Positions 19,322 through 27,817 of a DNA stretch of 58,240 nucleotides are shown here, one piece after another. The DNA comes from a virus. The translations under genes were made by a program, and so were the position numbers. Under the pieces are notes generated by a model. The model made no database searches, had not been told where the DNA came from, and worked only from the letters and a program-made list of their open reading frames with translations. The stretch covers positions 1 to 58,240 of IMG/VR virus record IMGVR_UViG_3300034062_001582; one strand, written 5' to 3'. Position 1 is the first letter of the stretch, and each line of letters begins with the position of its first letter.

Positions 19322-21700
19322 ATGCCGCTAAATATTTGGAATGGTTCTTCATGGAATCCCTTCAAAAAAATCAAGATTCATAACGGGGTTACCTGGAATG
19401 ATGCTCAGCGCATTTTTATTTACGACGGCACAACTTGGAAGCCAGTAACAGAAGTTACTCCAATAAATAAAGTATTACCAACCATATCTTTACAGCCAGA
19501 TAATTATTTATATGGGGCACAAGAAACTATATCTGTGTCAACTGGAACATGGGATAATTCTCCAACATCTTATAAATACCAATGGCAAAAAGCACCTTAT
19601 TCTGGATCATCTTTAAACTGGTCTGACATTACTGGTAAAACAGAAAATTCATTATTTTTAAATGAAGATGAATGGGATTCTTCAAGAACATTAAAATATG
19701 TTGGATATGTATTAAGATGTAAGGTTACTGCAACTAATCAATATGGAGACAATAGAGAGCCAGTATATACATTGCCTACTCCTATTGTTGCCCCACAAAA
19801 ATTAACAAACTTAACTGTAACAGTTGTAGAAAATGGTGTTGTAAAGCTAGACTGGGTAAAGCCAGTTGGAGCAAATGATTTTTATCTACAATATCAAGGT
19901 CCTGAAGTAACATTTACTGAGGTACCTTCTCTTGGAGATGTTAACACATATACATTTGATACTGGAAATGCAGATGGCACTATTGGCTTATTAGTTAATC
20001 CTAAGAATACTTCTAATGTAAGTGGAATGACAATAACTGGATATGGTAAAAATGGAGTAGTTAATGATTTAAAGCCAAACAAGCCTACAGTCACAGCAAC
20101 AATGGAATCTTTCTTTTGGGGAGGTAGAATAAGCTGGTCTACTAATCTAATACAGCAGACAGACTGGGTTGTATATAATAATGGTCAATTCTATGCTTCT
20201 GCATTTATGTCTGGAGGAGCATCTGCAACATCTTTAGATATCCAGCAATTTGGAGAAGGCGGAACTACTTTTGGATCCTTTACAGTAACAGTAACTGGAA
20301 CGGCACCAAGATTTGATGAAACCTCCTGGAGCTCATCTCCAGGACTTACAATATCTTACCCAGTTAACCCACTACCAGTAAATCAAGTTGCCCCTACTGT
20401 TTCAACTTCAAATGGAAGAATATTTTCGGCAACAACTGGAACTTGGTCAAACACATCTTCAATCTCAATGTACCTATATGAATGGTTTGCAGACGGCGTT
20501 GCTATAAATGATTTTGCTATATATGAATCAGATACTATGAATCTTTATGATACGACTGCATATGATAATAAATCAATAACATGTTCGGTCTATGTATTAA
20601 CAACAGATTTAAGAACAACTAGTGCAACTATGAGTAGTAATTCAGCACAATCCATTCCAAAGCCGCCTACAGTTATTGCACCAACATGGGCTGGTGGCTC
20701 ACCAGTTATTTCTGGATCAAATAGAGATTGGTCAGTATCAAGTGTTGGTACTTGGAATAACAATCCAACATCATATTCGTATCAATGGCAGTATAATGAT
20801 CAAGGATCAGTTTGGATAAATATAGGCAATGATTCTTCAATAACAACACCATCGTACCTAGATGGATTTTCAATTAAATGTATAGTTACTGCAAGCAATA
20901 GCGCAGGATCAGCAACTGCAACATCAAATTCTAGAGTCCCATCCGCACCAGCCCCAGTTGCATCATGGGGACCATGTACACAATATAACAATGGAACCGA
21001 CTATGGATATGATTGTTCTGGAACAACAAAAATGACTTGGTCTAGACCAATTTATGGATACAGAGAGCAGTATTATTTAAATGGAGTCGCACAAAACACT
21101 TATAGAGATTGTACTGGGTCACCGACATATGGAGATAAGACATATCAGGCAACTGTATATTGGACGTGGAATTCTGCAGATTGCGGATATGTTGAGCCAA
21201 TTGCAGTAGAATACTATAGAGGAACTTCTTCTTGTGATGTACAAAATGGAACTTATGTTTCAGCGCCTGCCGTTGACGGACCATATACAGCATCTGCAAT
21301 TCCTGCAAATGTTTATACAACTGGAGGAAGGCTTTCAACATATACAGTGTATGCAGCAACAGCAGCAGAAGCATTAGCCGCCGCCGCAAATGGAGCTTGT
21401 GCAACCGTTGCGTTTTCACCACCACACTTCCCACCGTTCTTCCCACCGTACTTTAGCGGATACCCATACTTTGCATTCACACCACCACACTTCCCACCGT
21501 TCTTCCCACCTCACTTCCCGCCGTTCTTCCCACCATTCTTCCCACCGCACTTCCCACCGTTCTTCCCACCTCACTTCCCGCCGTTCTTCCCACCGTACTT
21601 TAGCGGATACCCATACTTTGCATTCACACCACCACACTTCCCACCGTTCTTCCCACCTCACTTTGCTGTTTCACCACCACGTTTTGGATTTAGGTACTAA
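19322..21700 (+). CDS. Fibre protein with Ig-like modules and C-terminal PP[H/F/Y]F repeats
   Basis: 792 residues. The N-terminus (NIWNGSSWNPFKKIKIHNG) carries strand-turn fibre motifs. The middle holds several Ig-like modules (SVSTGTWDNSPTSYKYQWQ near 65-85, VSSVGTWNNNPTSYSYQWQY near 470). From about residue 699 the chain is a tetrapeptide repeat PP[H/F/Y]F, interrupted twice by YFSGYPYFAF, and it ends PPRFGFRY. The end is shared with the protein at 26350-27315. The repeat holds dozens of prolines, a natural target for the phage's prolyl-hydroxylase-like enzymes. GGAGATTA precedes the ATG. Confidence 0.75.
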   Translation: MPLNIWNGSSWNPFKKIKIHNGVTWNDAQRIFIYDGTTWKPVTEVTPINKVLPTISLQPDNYLYGAQETISVSTGTWDNSPTSYKYQWQKAPYSGSSLNWSDITGKTENSLFLNEDEWDSSRTLKYVGYVLRCKVTATNQYGDNREPVYTLPTPIVAPQKLTNLTVTVVENGVVKLDWVKPVGANDFYLQYQGPEVTFTEVPSLGDVNTYTFDTGNADGTIGLLVNPKNTSNVSGMTITGYGKNGVVNDLKPNKPTVTATMESFFWGGRISWSTNLIQQTDWVVYNNGQFYASAFMSGGASATSLDIQQFGEGGTTFGSFTVTVTGTAPRFDETSWSSSPGLTISYPVNPLPVNQVAPTVSTSNGRIFSATTGTWSNTSSISMYLYEWFADGVAINDFAIYESDTMNLYDTTAYDNKSITCSVYVLTTDLRTTSATMSSNSAQSIPKPPTVIAPTWAGGSPVISGSNRDWSVSSVGTWNNNPTSYSYQWQYNDQGSVWINIGNDSSITTPSYLDGFSIKCIVTASNSAGSATATSNSRVPSAPAPVASWGPCTQYNNGTDYGYDCSGTTKMTWSRPIYGYREQYYLNGVAQNTYRDCTGSPTYGDKTYQATVYWTWNSADCGYVEPIAVEYYRGTSSCDVQNGTYVSAPAVDGPYTASAIPANVYTTGGRLSTYTVYAATAAEALAAAANGACATVAFSPPHFPPFFPPYFSGYPYFAFTPPHFPPFFPPHFPPFFPPFFPPHFPPFFPPHFPPFFPPYFSGYPYFAFTPPHFPPFFPPHFAVSPPRFGFRY
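21418..21690 (+). repeat. Coding repeat array, PP[H/F/Y]F units
   Basis: Near-identical 12-base units (CCACC-type Pro-Pro codons followed by two of CAC/TTC/TAC) in tandem. A 37-codon block containing FSGYPYFAF is duplicated almost exactly. Such DNA can expand or shrink by slippage or recombination with the similar array at 26946-27300. Confidence 0.8.
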
Positions 21701-21933
21701 TGACATTTTCTGCGTGGGAAAACTATAAAGAAAAGCTTGGAGATACAAGGCCATGGGATTTATTAAACCCTAGAACTGAATATGTATCTGATGATGAAGC
21801 GGAATCAAAACTATCTATATGCAAAGAATGCCCAAGATTCATAAACCTTACAACACAATGTAAAGAATGTGGATGTATAATGAAAGCTAAAACAAAAATA
21901 AAATATGCGGAATGTCCACTAAAAAAGTGGTAG
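21700..21933 (+). CDS. Small cysteine-rich protein next to the PP[H/F/Y]F fibre
   Basis: 77 residues. Cysteines in the order CKECPRF, CKECGCIM, ECPLKKW near the C-terminus form a knuckle-type zinc or Fe-S site, a pattern of the DUF6171-like small proteins I recall from phages (assignment uncertain). The first half has no cysteine (WENYKEKLGDTRPWDLLNP). The start overlaps the fibre stop as TAATG, so it is made together with the repeat-bearing fibre and may assist its modification or folding. Confidence 0.65.
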   Translation: MTFSAWENYKEKLGDTRPWDLLNPRTEYVSDDEAESKLSICKECPRFINLTTQCKECGCIMKAKTKIKYAECPLKKW

Positions 21934-21951
21934 CCTTAATAAAATATACGA

Positions 21952-21957
21952 TATAAT
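21952..21957 (+). promoter_or_regulatory. Promoter -10 (TATAAT) before 21987
   Basis: TATAAT without a clear -35, followed by a leader with ACACCGC and GGAGG before the ATG at 21987. Confidence 0.45.
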
Positions 21958-21986
21958 TAGATAAGGTTACACCGCATGGAGGCAAC

Positions 21987-22538
21987 ATGGCAACAGATTT
22001 TCCAACAACTTTAGACAACCTAGATAATCCGTCAGCAACAGACTCTTTATCTGGTCACGCAGCTCTTCACACAGACATCAATGATGCTTTAGAAGCAATA
22101 CAGACAAAGGTTGGTGTAGATGGATCAACAGATCCAGATTCATTAGACTATAAGGTCTCAGAGCTTTCTACTGCTGTTACAACACTTCAAAATACCACAG
22201 ACTCTGGAGATATTCTTTTCGGTCTTGAAGGTAATAATGATCTTGTTATAAACGGCATAGAAAACAAAACAACAATTGATACTTTTTCAAAATCAGTATA
22301 TAGAACAGTAAAATATGAACTTCAGATCACAAGAGGTAACGAATACGTTTCTTCATCTCTAGTGATTTTGAATGATGGTACAAACATAAATGTGGCAGAA
22401 TCAAACATTATTTCTAATACAAATAACACGCTTGCTTCCGTCACTTTTGAAGAAAATTCAGGTATAATTGGTTTATGCGTAACTCCTGTAGCCGCTAGTG
22501 TAACTGCTAGATATTACAGAACTGCGCTTAAAGCTTAA
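21987..22538 (+). CDS. Tail fibre/baseplate protein
   Basis: 183 residues. LSGHAALHTDINDALEAIQTKVG (residues 21-43) is a helix typical of phage fibre N-termini, and VSELSTAVTTLQN (57-69) continues it as a likely coiled-coil trimerisation stem. The C-terminal 100 residues form a compact beta domain (TVKYELQITRGNEYVSSS). ATG 21987 follows GGAGG. Probably a short tail fibre subunit. Confidence 0.68.
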   Translation: MATDFPTTLDNLDNPSATDSLSGHAALHTDINDALEAIQTKVGVDGSTDPDSLDYKVSELSTAVTTLQNTTDSGDILFGLEGNNDLVINGIENKTTIDTFSKSVYRTVKYELQITRGNEYVSSSLVILNDGTNINVAESNIISNTNNTLASVTFEENSGIIGLCVTPVAASVTARYYRTALKA

Positions 22539-22552
22539 CAAGGGGGTTGCAA

Positions 22553-23902
22553 ATGGCAACAGTAAATAAGAACTTTAGAATTAAACAAGGCTTAATTGTA
22601 GAAGGTACAACGGGTACAATTAATGGCCAAAACATACTTACAGAAACAGGTGCAGATAATTATATTCTGAATCTTGTTGGTGGAGCAACTCTTGTAAAGT
22701 CCGTAGAGGCTACACAACTTGAAGTAAATGGAGCAGGAAAACTCTCCGTAAAATCTGGCGTATTTGATCCAGCAGGTTCAGCAGCAGCAGCACAGTCTGC
22801 AGCAGAAGCAACCGCAGCATCTGACGCAACATCAAAGGCTAACGCCGCTCAAGCAGCAGCAATTACTGCAGCAGCAACAGATGCTACAACAAAGGTAGCA
22901 GCAGAAGCAGCACTTAGAGTATCAGGCGATGCAGCTTCAGTTTCAACCGCAGCAGCAGACGCTACTTCAAAGGCTAACGCCGCTCAAGCAGCAGCAGAAG
23001 CAACCGCAGCAGCAGACGCTACTTCAAAGGCTAACGCCGCTCAAGCAGCAGCAGAAGCAACCGCAGCAGCAGCGCTTTCAACTGCAATCTCAACAGAGGT
23101 TTCAAACCGCAATACAGCAATCGGGGCAGCAGTAGATTCATTGGTAGATGGTGCACCAGCACTTCTTAATACATTAAATGAATTGGCAGCAGCAATTAAC
23201 GATGATGCTAATTACACAACAACTCTTACATCAGCTTTAGCAACAAAGGCTAACTCATCTGATGTTACAGCAAACATTGCAACAGCTGTTTCAACCGCAG
23301 CAGCAGACGCTACTTCAAAGGCTAACGCCGCTCAAGCAGCAGCAGAAGCAACCGCAGCAGCAGACGCTACTTCAAAGGCTAACGCCGCTCAAGCAGCAGC
23401 AGAAGCAACCGCAGCATCTGACGCAACATCAAAGGCTAACGCCGCTCAAGCAGCAGCAGAAGCAACCGCAGCAGCAGACGCTACTTCAAAGGCTAACGCC
23501 GCTCAAGCAGCAGCAGAAGCAACCGCAGAAGCAGCTAATACAGCACAGCAAAACGGTACCACAGCATTTACAGCTCTGAACGTTAATGATCAGGCTAAGC
23601 AAATTGCAGCATCATCAACATCACTTGGATCAGTTGTAGTGACTGCTTACGAATGGCCAAAAGCAGACTATCGTTCAGGAAAGTTCCTTGTTAAAATTGA
23701 CAATGGAACACACAATGAAATATCAGAAATTCTATTAACACTAGATTCATCAGATAACGTAGCAATTACAGAATATGCAATTGTTGGAACTAATGGATCA
23801 AGAGGCTCAATTACAGCAATAGTATCTGGAGCAAATGTTCAGATAAGAGTAAATCCAGTAAATGATTCAACAATCAAAGTAACTGGAACATTACTTAAAT
23901 AA
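22553..23902 (+). CDS. Fibre protein with seven 19-residue alanine-rich repeats
   Basis: 449 residues. The opening MATVNKNFRIKQGLIVEG is shared with the protein at 23973. Residues 83-330 contain seven copies of ADATSKANAAQAAAEATAA or close variants, in a coiled-coil-like helix, interrupted by a globular insert (VDSLVDGAPALLNTLNELAAAI). A beta domain of 115 residues closes the chain. The start at 22553 has AGGGGG upstream. The repeats act as a length-adjustable stalk. Confidence 0.72.
   Translation: MATVNKNFRIKQGLIVEGTTGTINGQNILTETGADNYILNLVGGATLVKSVEATQLEVNGAGKLSVKSGVFDPAGSAAAAQSAAEATAASDATSKANAAQAAAITAAATDATTKVAAEAALRVSGDAASVSTAAADATSKANAAQAAAEATAAADATSKANAAQAAAEATAAAALSTAISTEVSNRNTAIGAAVDSLVDGAPALLNTLNELAAAINDDANYTTTLTSALATKANSSDVTANIATAVSTAAADATSKANAAQAAAEATAAADATSKANAAQAAAEATAASDATSKANAAQAAAEATAAADATSKANAAQAAAEATAEAANTAQQNGTTAFTALNVNDQAKQIAASSTSLGSVVVTAYEWPKADYRSGKFLVKIDNGTHNEISEILLTLDSSDNVAITEYAIVGTNGSRGSITAIVSGANVQIRVNPVNDSTIKVTGTLLK
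22955..23530 (+). repeat. 57-base tandem coding repeats
   Basis: Two copies (22955-23068) and four copies (23303-23530) of the same 57-base unit, with identical codons in most positions; a further diverged copy begins near 22810. Each unit encodes 19 residues, so changes in copy number keep the reading frame. Confidence 0.85.
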
Positions 23903-23916
23903 TTAAATAAAGGTTT

Positions 23917-23941
23917 TGGGGGATTCCTTAAAAATCCCCCA
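23917..23941. terminator. Hairpin after 22553-23902
   Basis: TGGGGGATT and AATCCCCCA form a 9-bp stem 15 bases beyond the stop codon. No T-run. Confidence 0.5.
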
Positions 23942-23972
23942 CAATAAACAATTAGGGGATATGTGAACTTAA

Positions 23973-24362
23973 ATGGCAACAGTAGATAAAAACTTTAGAG
24001 TAAAGAATGGCTTAAATGTCGCAGGATCAGCAACAATAGCAGGAGCAGCAACATTTTCTTCTGCCGTAAATGTAGATAATCTTGTATTAAATTCAACACC
24101 CCTAGCGTATGATTCGACAACTGGAAGACTAAAAATCCAAGTTGGCGGAGTATGGAAAGAGATAGCTCTTTTAGAAGATGCAGTCGAAGATACAGGAGCA
24201 CTAACATTTATGGACATTGGTTTGGCCATAGATTTTGATGGTCAGCCAATATATACAGTCTATGCAAATGGCGTAAATAACACAGCTACTAAATTTGCAG
24301 ATGGCGGAGATACAAGCACAACAAGCTATAGTATGACTTTTGATTCAGGAACAATTGCTTAA
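23973..24362 (+). CDS. Short fibre-type protein
   Basis: 129 residues. MATVDKNFRVKNGLNVAGSA repeats the start of the preceding fibre, then TTGRLKIQVGGVWKEIAL forms a strand-turn motif. The C-terminal part (LTFMDIGLAIDFDGQPIYTV) is beta-rich. It looks like a truncated or specialised paralogue of the 22553-23902 protein that kept the virion-attachment end and lost the stalk. The hairpin at 23917-23941 lies upstream. Confidence 0.65.
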   Translation: MATVDKNFRVKNGLNVAGSATIAGAATFSSAVNVDNLVLNSTPLAYDSTTGRLKIQVGGVWKEIALLEDAVEDTGALTFMDIGLAIDFDGQPIYTVYANGVNNTATKFADGGDTSTTSYSMTFDSGTIA

Positions 24363-24385
24363 TTGTTTTTGAATTTTTATGATGC

Positions 24386-24391
24386 TATAAT
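24386..24391 (+). promoter_or_regulatory. Extended -10 promoter (ATGC TATAAT)
   Basis: TATAAT with TGC before it, 24 bases after the stop of the previous gene and 32 bases before ATG 24424. Confidence 0.5.
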
Positions 24392-24423
24392 TACAAAATA
24401 AGTCTAAATTAGGGGTGGCAAAT

Positions 24424-26316
24424 ATGTCAACAGTAAGAATTCAAGTAAGAAGAGGAACAGAAGCTCAATGGGCTCTAGTTAACCCAATTCTAGCAGCAGG
24501 AGAAGTTGGACTTGAGTCCGACACAAATTATTTTAAGTTTGGAACTGGAAGCACAGCATGGAATGCACTTCCTTACGCAAATGAACCATTATCTGATTTA
24601 GAGAATAGAGTAGGTGCTTATCTTGAAGATAACCTACTTGGACAGCCTAATGGTGTAGCTTCACTTAATAGCTCAGGTAAAGTACCAGCAGCTCAATTAG
24701 ATATAACAGAACTTTCACAAGATGCTGTAAATACAGCAATAACAGCTGGAACAGGTGTTTCAAAAGTATATGACGATGTAGCTAATACAATTACATTAAC
24801 AGCAGACACATCAATCATGGCAACAAAGATGTATGCAGAGTCATACACAGATCAAGCATTTGCTCAACTTGTTGGTGCAGCACCAGCAGTTTTGAATACT
24901 TTGAGTGAACTTTCAGATGCCCTTGGCGATGATGCTAACTTTGCATCTACAGTTGCAACAGCATTAACAGCAAAGGCTGACGCTTCTGTTGTACAAGGAG
25001 CATTAACAGCAATAGATACTAAGGCTCCACTAAACTCACCAACATTTACTGGAGGGGTAGTTCTTCCTTCAACAACAACAATTGGAAGCGTTTCAGAAGC
25101 TGAAATTGGATATGTAAACGGAGTAACATCAAACATACAAGTACAGTTAGATGCCAAAGCTCCTTCAGCAGACCCTATATTCACAGGATCAGTAACACTC
25201 CCATCAACAACATCTATTGGAGATGTATCAAATACTGAAATTGCATATGTAAACGGAGTGACATCTGCCATACAGGTTCAGCTAGATAGCAAAGCTCCTA
25301 CAGAAGGCGCAATATTTACAGGCTCAATAACATTGCCAGCAACAACATCAATCGGCGATGTTTCAAACACCGAAATTGGATACCTAAATAATGTTACATC
25401 TAACGTACAGACTCAGTTAGATGCAAAAGCACCAATTGAATCACCAGTATTTACTGGTACAGTTGGCGGAATAACTAAGGGTATGGTTGGTCTTTCTAAC
25501 GTAGATGATACATCAGACGCAGCAAAGCCAATTTCAACTGCTACACAAACAGCATTAGACCTAAAGGCAAACGCAGGGGATTTAACAACCCACGCAGCAG
25601 ATGAGACAAATGTTCACGGAATTGCAAACACCGCAGATCTTGCAACAAAAGCTTATGCAGATTCCGCAGTTTCAACACATACATTAGATACAACAGCAGT
25701 ACATGGTATTGCGGACACATCACTTCTTGCTCTCAAGTCAGAAGTTGCAGCAGTTACAGCAACAAGCTTAGGTCTTGGTAATGTTGATAACACAGCAGAC
25801 ACAGCAAAGCCAGTATCTACAGCACAGGCTTCAGCAATTGCAACTGCTAAATCAGAAGCAATAGCAGATGCAACATCACAAGTAAATGCACTTCTAGCAG
25901 GAGCACCAGCTGCTCTCAATACACTTGATGAGCTTGCCGCAGCACTTGGTGATGATGCAAACTTTGCAGCAACAGTAACAACAAGCCTTGGATTAAAGGT
26001 AGACTCTTTAACACCAATTTCACAGAAGACAGCATCATACACACTTTCATCACTAACTGAAAGAGATGACCTAATTGAAATGGGTTCAGGAACAGCACTA
26101 ACGCTAACAATTCCACCAGCATCAGCAGTTGATTATCCAATTGGAACTTCAATTGATATTCTTCAAACTGGAGCAGGTCAAGTAACAGTAGCCGCAGGTG
26201 CAGGAGTAACAGTAAATGCAACACCAGGATTAAAGTTGAGAACCCAATGGTCATCTGCAACTCTCATGAAGAGAGCACAAGACACATGGATTGTCTTCGG
26301 CGACTTGACAGCGTAA
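24424..26316 (+). CDS. Long tail fibre, paralogue of 17367-19310
   Basis: 630 residues. VRIQVRRGTEAQWALVNP and AAGEVGLESDTNYFKFG reproduce the N-terminal module of the 17367 protein. Residues about 200-340 hold three 46-residue repeats (IFTGSVTLPSTTSIGDVSN, then YVNGVTS, VQLDAKAP), followed by tail repeats (MVGLSNVDDTSDAAKPIST). The C-terminal 100 residues form a beta domain (LTLTIPPASAVDYPIG). The start at 24424 has AGGGG eight bases upstream. Two long paralogous fibres suggest two host receptors or a heteromeric fibre. Confidence 0.75.
   Translation: MSTVRIQVRRGTEAQWALVNPILAAGEVGLESDTNYFKFGTGSTAWNALPYANEPLSDLENRVGAYLEDNLLGQPNGVASLNSSGKVPAAQLDITELSQDAVNTAITAGTGVSKVYDDVANTITLTADTSIMATKMYAESYTDQAFAQLVGAAPAVLNTLSELSDALGDDANFASTVATALTAKADASVVQGALTAIDTKAPLNSPTFTGGVVLPSTTTIGSVSEAEIGYVNGVTSNIQVQLDAKAPSADPIFTGSVTLPSTTSIGDVSNTEIAYVNGVTSAIQVQLDSKAPTEGAIFTGSITLPATTSIGDVSNTEIGYLNNVTSNVQTQLDAKAPIESPVFTGTVGGITKGMVGLSNVDDTSDAAKPISTATQTALDLKANAGDLTTHAADETNVHGIANTADLATKAYADSAVSTHTLDTTAVHGIADTSLLALKSEVAAVTATSLGLGNVDNTADTAKPVSTAQASAIATAKSEAIADATSQVNALLAGAPAALNTLDELAAALGDDANFAATVTTSLGLKVDSLTPISQKTASYTLSSLTERDDLIEMGSGTALTLTIPPASAVDYPIGTSIDILQTGAGQVTVAAGAGVTVNATPGLKLRTQWSSATLMKRAQDTWIVFGDLTA
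25021..25440 (+). repeat. Three 138-base coding repeats
   Basis: Roughly 46-codon units with the shared core GSVTLPSTTSIGDVSNTEI. DNA identity is lower than in the 57-base array, so these are older duplications. Confidence 0.65.
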
Positions 26317-26349
26317 TAAAAAAATTCAGTAAGAAATTAGGAGATAAAA

Positions 26350-27315
26350 ATGGCATCAGGCAAGAAAATAGGTAAAAAGTCTCAAGCGTCAAATGACTTC
26401 TTAGAGCCTTTAGCACCAATAGGTGTCACAGGAACAGACGTTGGAACAGGTAGAGCATTTAATAATGCTGCAGTATCTGTAGCTTTTTCCCTACCAGCAC
26501 TCTCTCCTGCCGCTACATCATATACAGTAACAGCAAGTACTGGACAAACAAAAACTGGAGCATCTTCTCCACTTCTTGTTGAAGGTATTGCGTCAGCAGC
26601 ATCTGTAACATTTACAGTAACTGCAACAAATGCTGCTGGAACTTCTGCTGCATCTGCTGCATCTGCTGCAGTAACAGCAACCACAGTTCCTTCAGCACCA
26701 AGAAATGCAGTTGCAACAACTCCTGCTAATAACACTGACCGAGTTACATGGGACGCACCAACATCAGATGGAGGAAAAGCAGTATCAAGTTATACTATAG
26801 TTTCTTCAGACGGCCCATCTTACGTAAACTCCGTATCTCCAAAAGATATATCAGAGACAGGTAATACAACACAAAGCTATACAGTTTATGCATTAAATGC
26901 AAACGGAACATCAGCAGGAGTGAGTACTAATCAGGTTACAACCTTTACACCACCTCACTTCCCGCCGTTCTTCCCACCATTCTTCCCACCACACTTCCCA
27001 CCATTCTTCCCACCGTTCTTCCCACCACACTTCCCACCATTCTTCCCACCTTACTTCCCACCGTTCTTCCCACCATTTTTCCCACCTTACTTCCCACCAT
27101 TCTTCCCACCACACTTCCCACCATTCTTCCCACCGTTCTTCCCACCACACTTCCCACCGTTCTTCCCACCACACTTCCCACCATTCTTCCCACCGTACTT
27201 TGGGTTCTCACCACCATACTTCCCACCGTACTTTGGAGGATATCCGTTCTTCGGATTCTCACCACCATACTTCCCACCGTACTTCGCACCACCACGGTTC
27301 GGATTCAGATACTAA
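26350..27315 (+). CDS. Fibronectin-III-like protein with long PP[H/F/Y]F tail
   Basis: 321 residues. The basic start [15 protein letters not shown] is followed by two Fn3-like modules (about 22-112 and 113-198; [33 protein letters not shown]). Residues 199-321 are PP[H/F/Y]F repeats ending PPRFGFRY, the same end as the 19322-21700 protein. A surface-decoration or adhesion role fits the Fn3 domains. The repeat is hydrophobic, proline-rich and studded with His and Tyr; it could stack as a polyproline helix, bind metal, or insert into the host envelope. AGGAGATAA precedes the ATG. Confidence 0.75.
   Translation: MASGKKIGKKSQASNDFLEPLAPIGVTGTDVGTGRAFNNAAVSVAFSLPALSPAATSYTVTASTGQTKTGASSPLLVEGIASAASVTFTVTATNAAGTSAASAASAAVTATTVPSAPRNAVATTPANNTDRVTWDAPTSDGGKAVSSYTIVSSDGPSYVNSVSPKDISETGNTTQSYTVYALNANGTSAGVSTNQVTTFTPPHFPPFFPPFFPPHFPPFFPPFFPPHFPPFFPPYFPPFFPPFFPPYFPPFFPPHFPPFFPPFFPPHFPPFFPPHFPPFFPPYFGFSPPYFPPYFGGYPFFGFSPPYFPPYFAPPRFGFRY
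26946..27300 (+). repeat. Coding repeat array, PP[H/F/Y]F units (second copy)
   Basis: The same 12-base units as at 21418-21690, arranged in longer uninterrupted runs. The shared C-terminal codons suggest recombination between the two genes. Confidence 0.8.
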
Positions 27316-27320
27316 ATTAA

Positions 27321-27354
27321 ATTTAAGTGGGGCTGGTAACAGCCCCACTTAAAT
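27321..27354. terminator. Strong hairpin terminator
   Basis: ATTTAAGTGGGGCT and AGCCCCACTTAAAT form a perfect 14-bp stem with a 6-base loop, 5 bases beyond the stop of the PP[H/F/Y]F gene. The outer A/T pairs act in both directions. Confidence 0.85.
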
Positions 27355-27356
27355 GA

Positions 27357-27362
27357 TATAAT
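27357..27362 (+). promoter_or_regulatory. Extended -10 promoter (ATGA TATAAT)
   Basis: TATAAT with TGA before it, immediately after the hairpin at 27321-27354. Likely restarts transcription for the oxygenase array. Confidence 0.5.
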
Positions 27363-27380
27363 TATTGACAGGAGAAAAAA

Positions 27381-27773
27381 ATGGCAATTATAGAAAATTC
27401 ATACGTTTTTGTTTCAGATAATATTGTTCTAGGAACAGTTACATTAGATCCAGAAGCTTCTTCATATCCTAGAAAAAAAGCGGGATTTGATAATACAACT
27501 GGCATTATTGATATAACAGATAATGAAGAGGCAAGAATTGGCTCAACATGGGATGGAACATCTTTTACTCATGATGACAGTGAACCAGCACACATTGTAG
27601 AAGGACAGCACAGATTTGCTTTTATCTCTGACAATAAAATATTTTATATAAAAAGAGTTATGTATGTAAGCACAGGAACAGTACAGGCATTTATAAAGGC
27701 TGCAGCTGAAGGTGTATCAGTTTACCCAGTAACTTCTGAAACCCTACCAGAAACTGGAAGTGCTTGGAGCTAA
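27381..27773 (+). CDS. Hypothetical protein heading the oxygenase array
   Basis: 130 residues, beta-rich, no cysteine and no membrane segment (ENSYVFVSDNIVLGTVTLD, IGSTWDGTSFTHDD). The DGTSF turn resembles fibre strand-turn motifs, so it may be a small virion protein. AGGAGAAAAAA precedes the ATG. An AT-rich inverted repeat after its stop (AAATTAAT/ATTAATTT, 27773-27794) may attenuate transcription into the first hydroxylase. Confidence 0.6.
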   Translation: MAIIENSYVFVSDNIVLGTVTLDPEASSYPRKKAGFDNTTGIIDITDNEEARIGSTWDGTSFTHDDSEPAHIVEGQHRFAFISDNKIFYIKRVMYVSTGTVQAFIKAAAEGVSVYPVTSETLPETGSAWS

Positions 27774-27817
27774 ATTAATTTTTTATTAATTTAGATAATA
27801 ATAGAAAGAAGTAATTG

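Noticed and set aside
21416-21661. Long minus-strand frame rich in Trp-Glu opposite the PP[H/F/Y]F repeat
   Set aside because: It is the mirror of a repetitive coding array, has no ribosome site or promoter, and the same artefact appears at 26911-27174.
22955-23530. Regular repeats considered as a CRISPR array
   Set aside because: The repeats are head-to-tail without spacers and encode an in-frame 19-residue unit.
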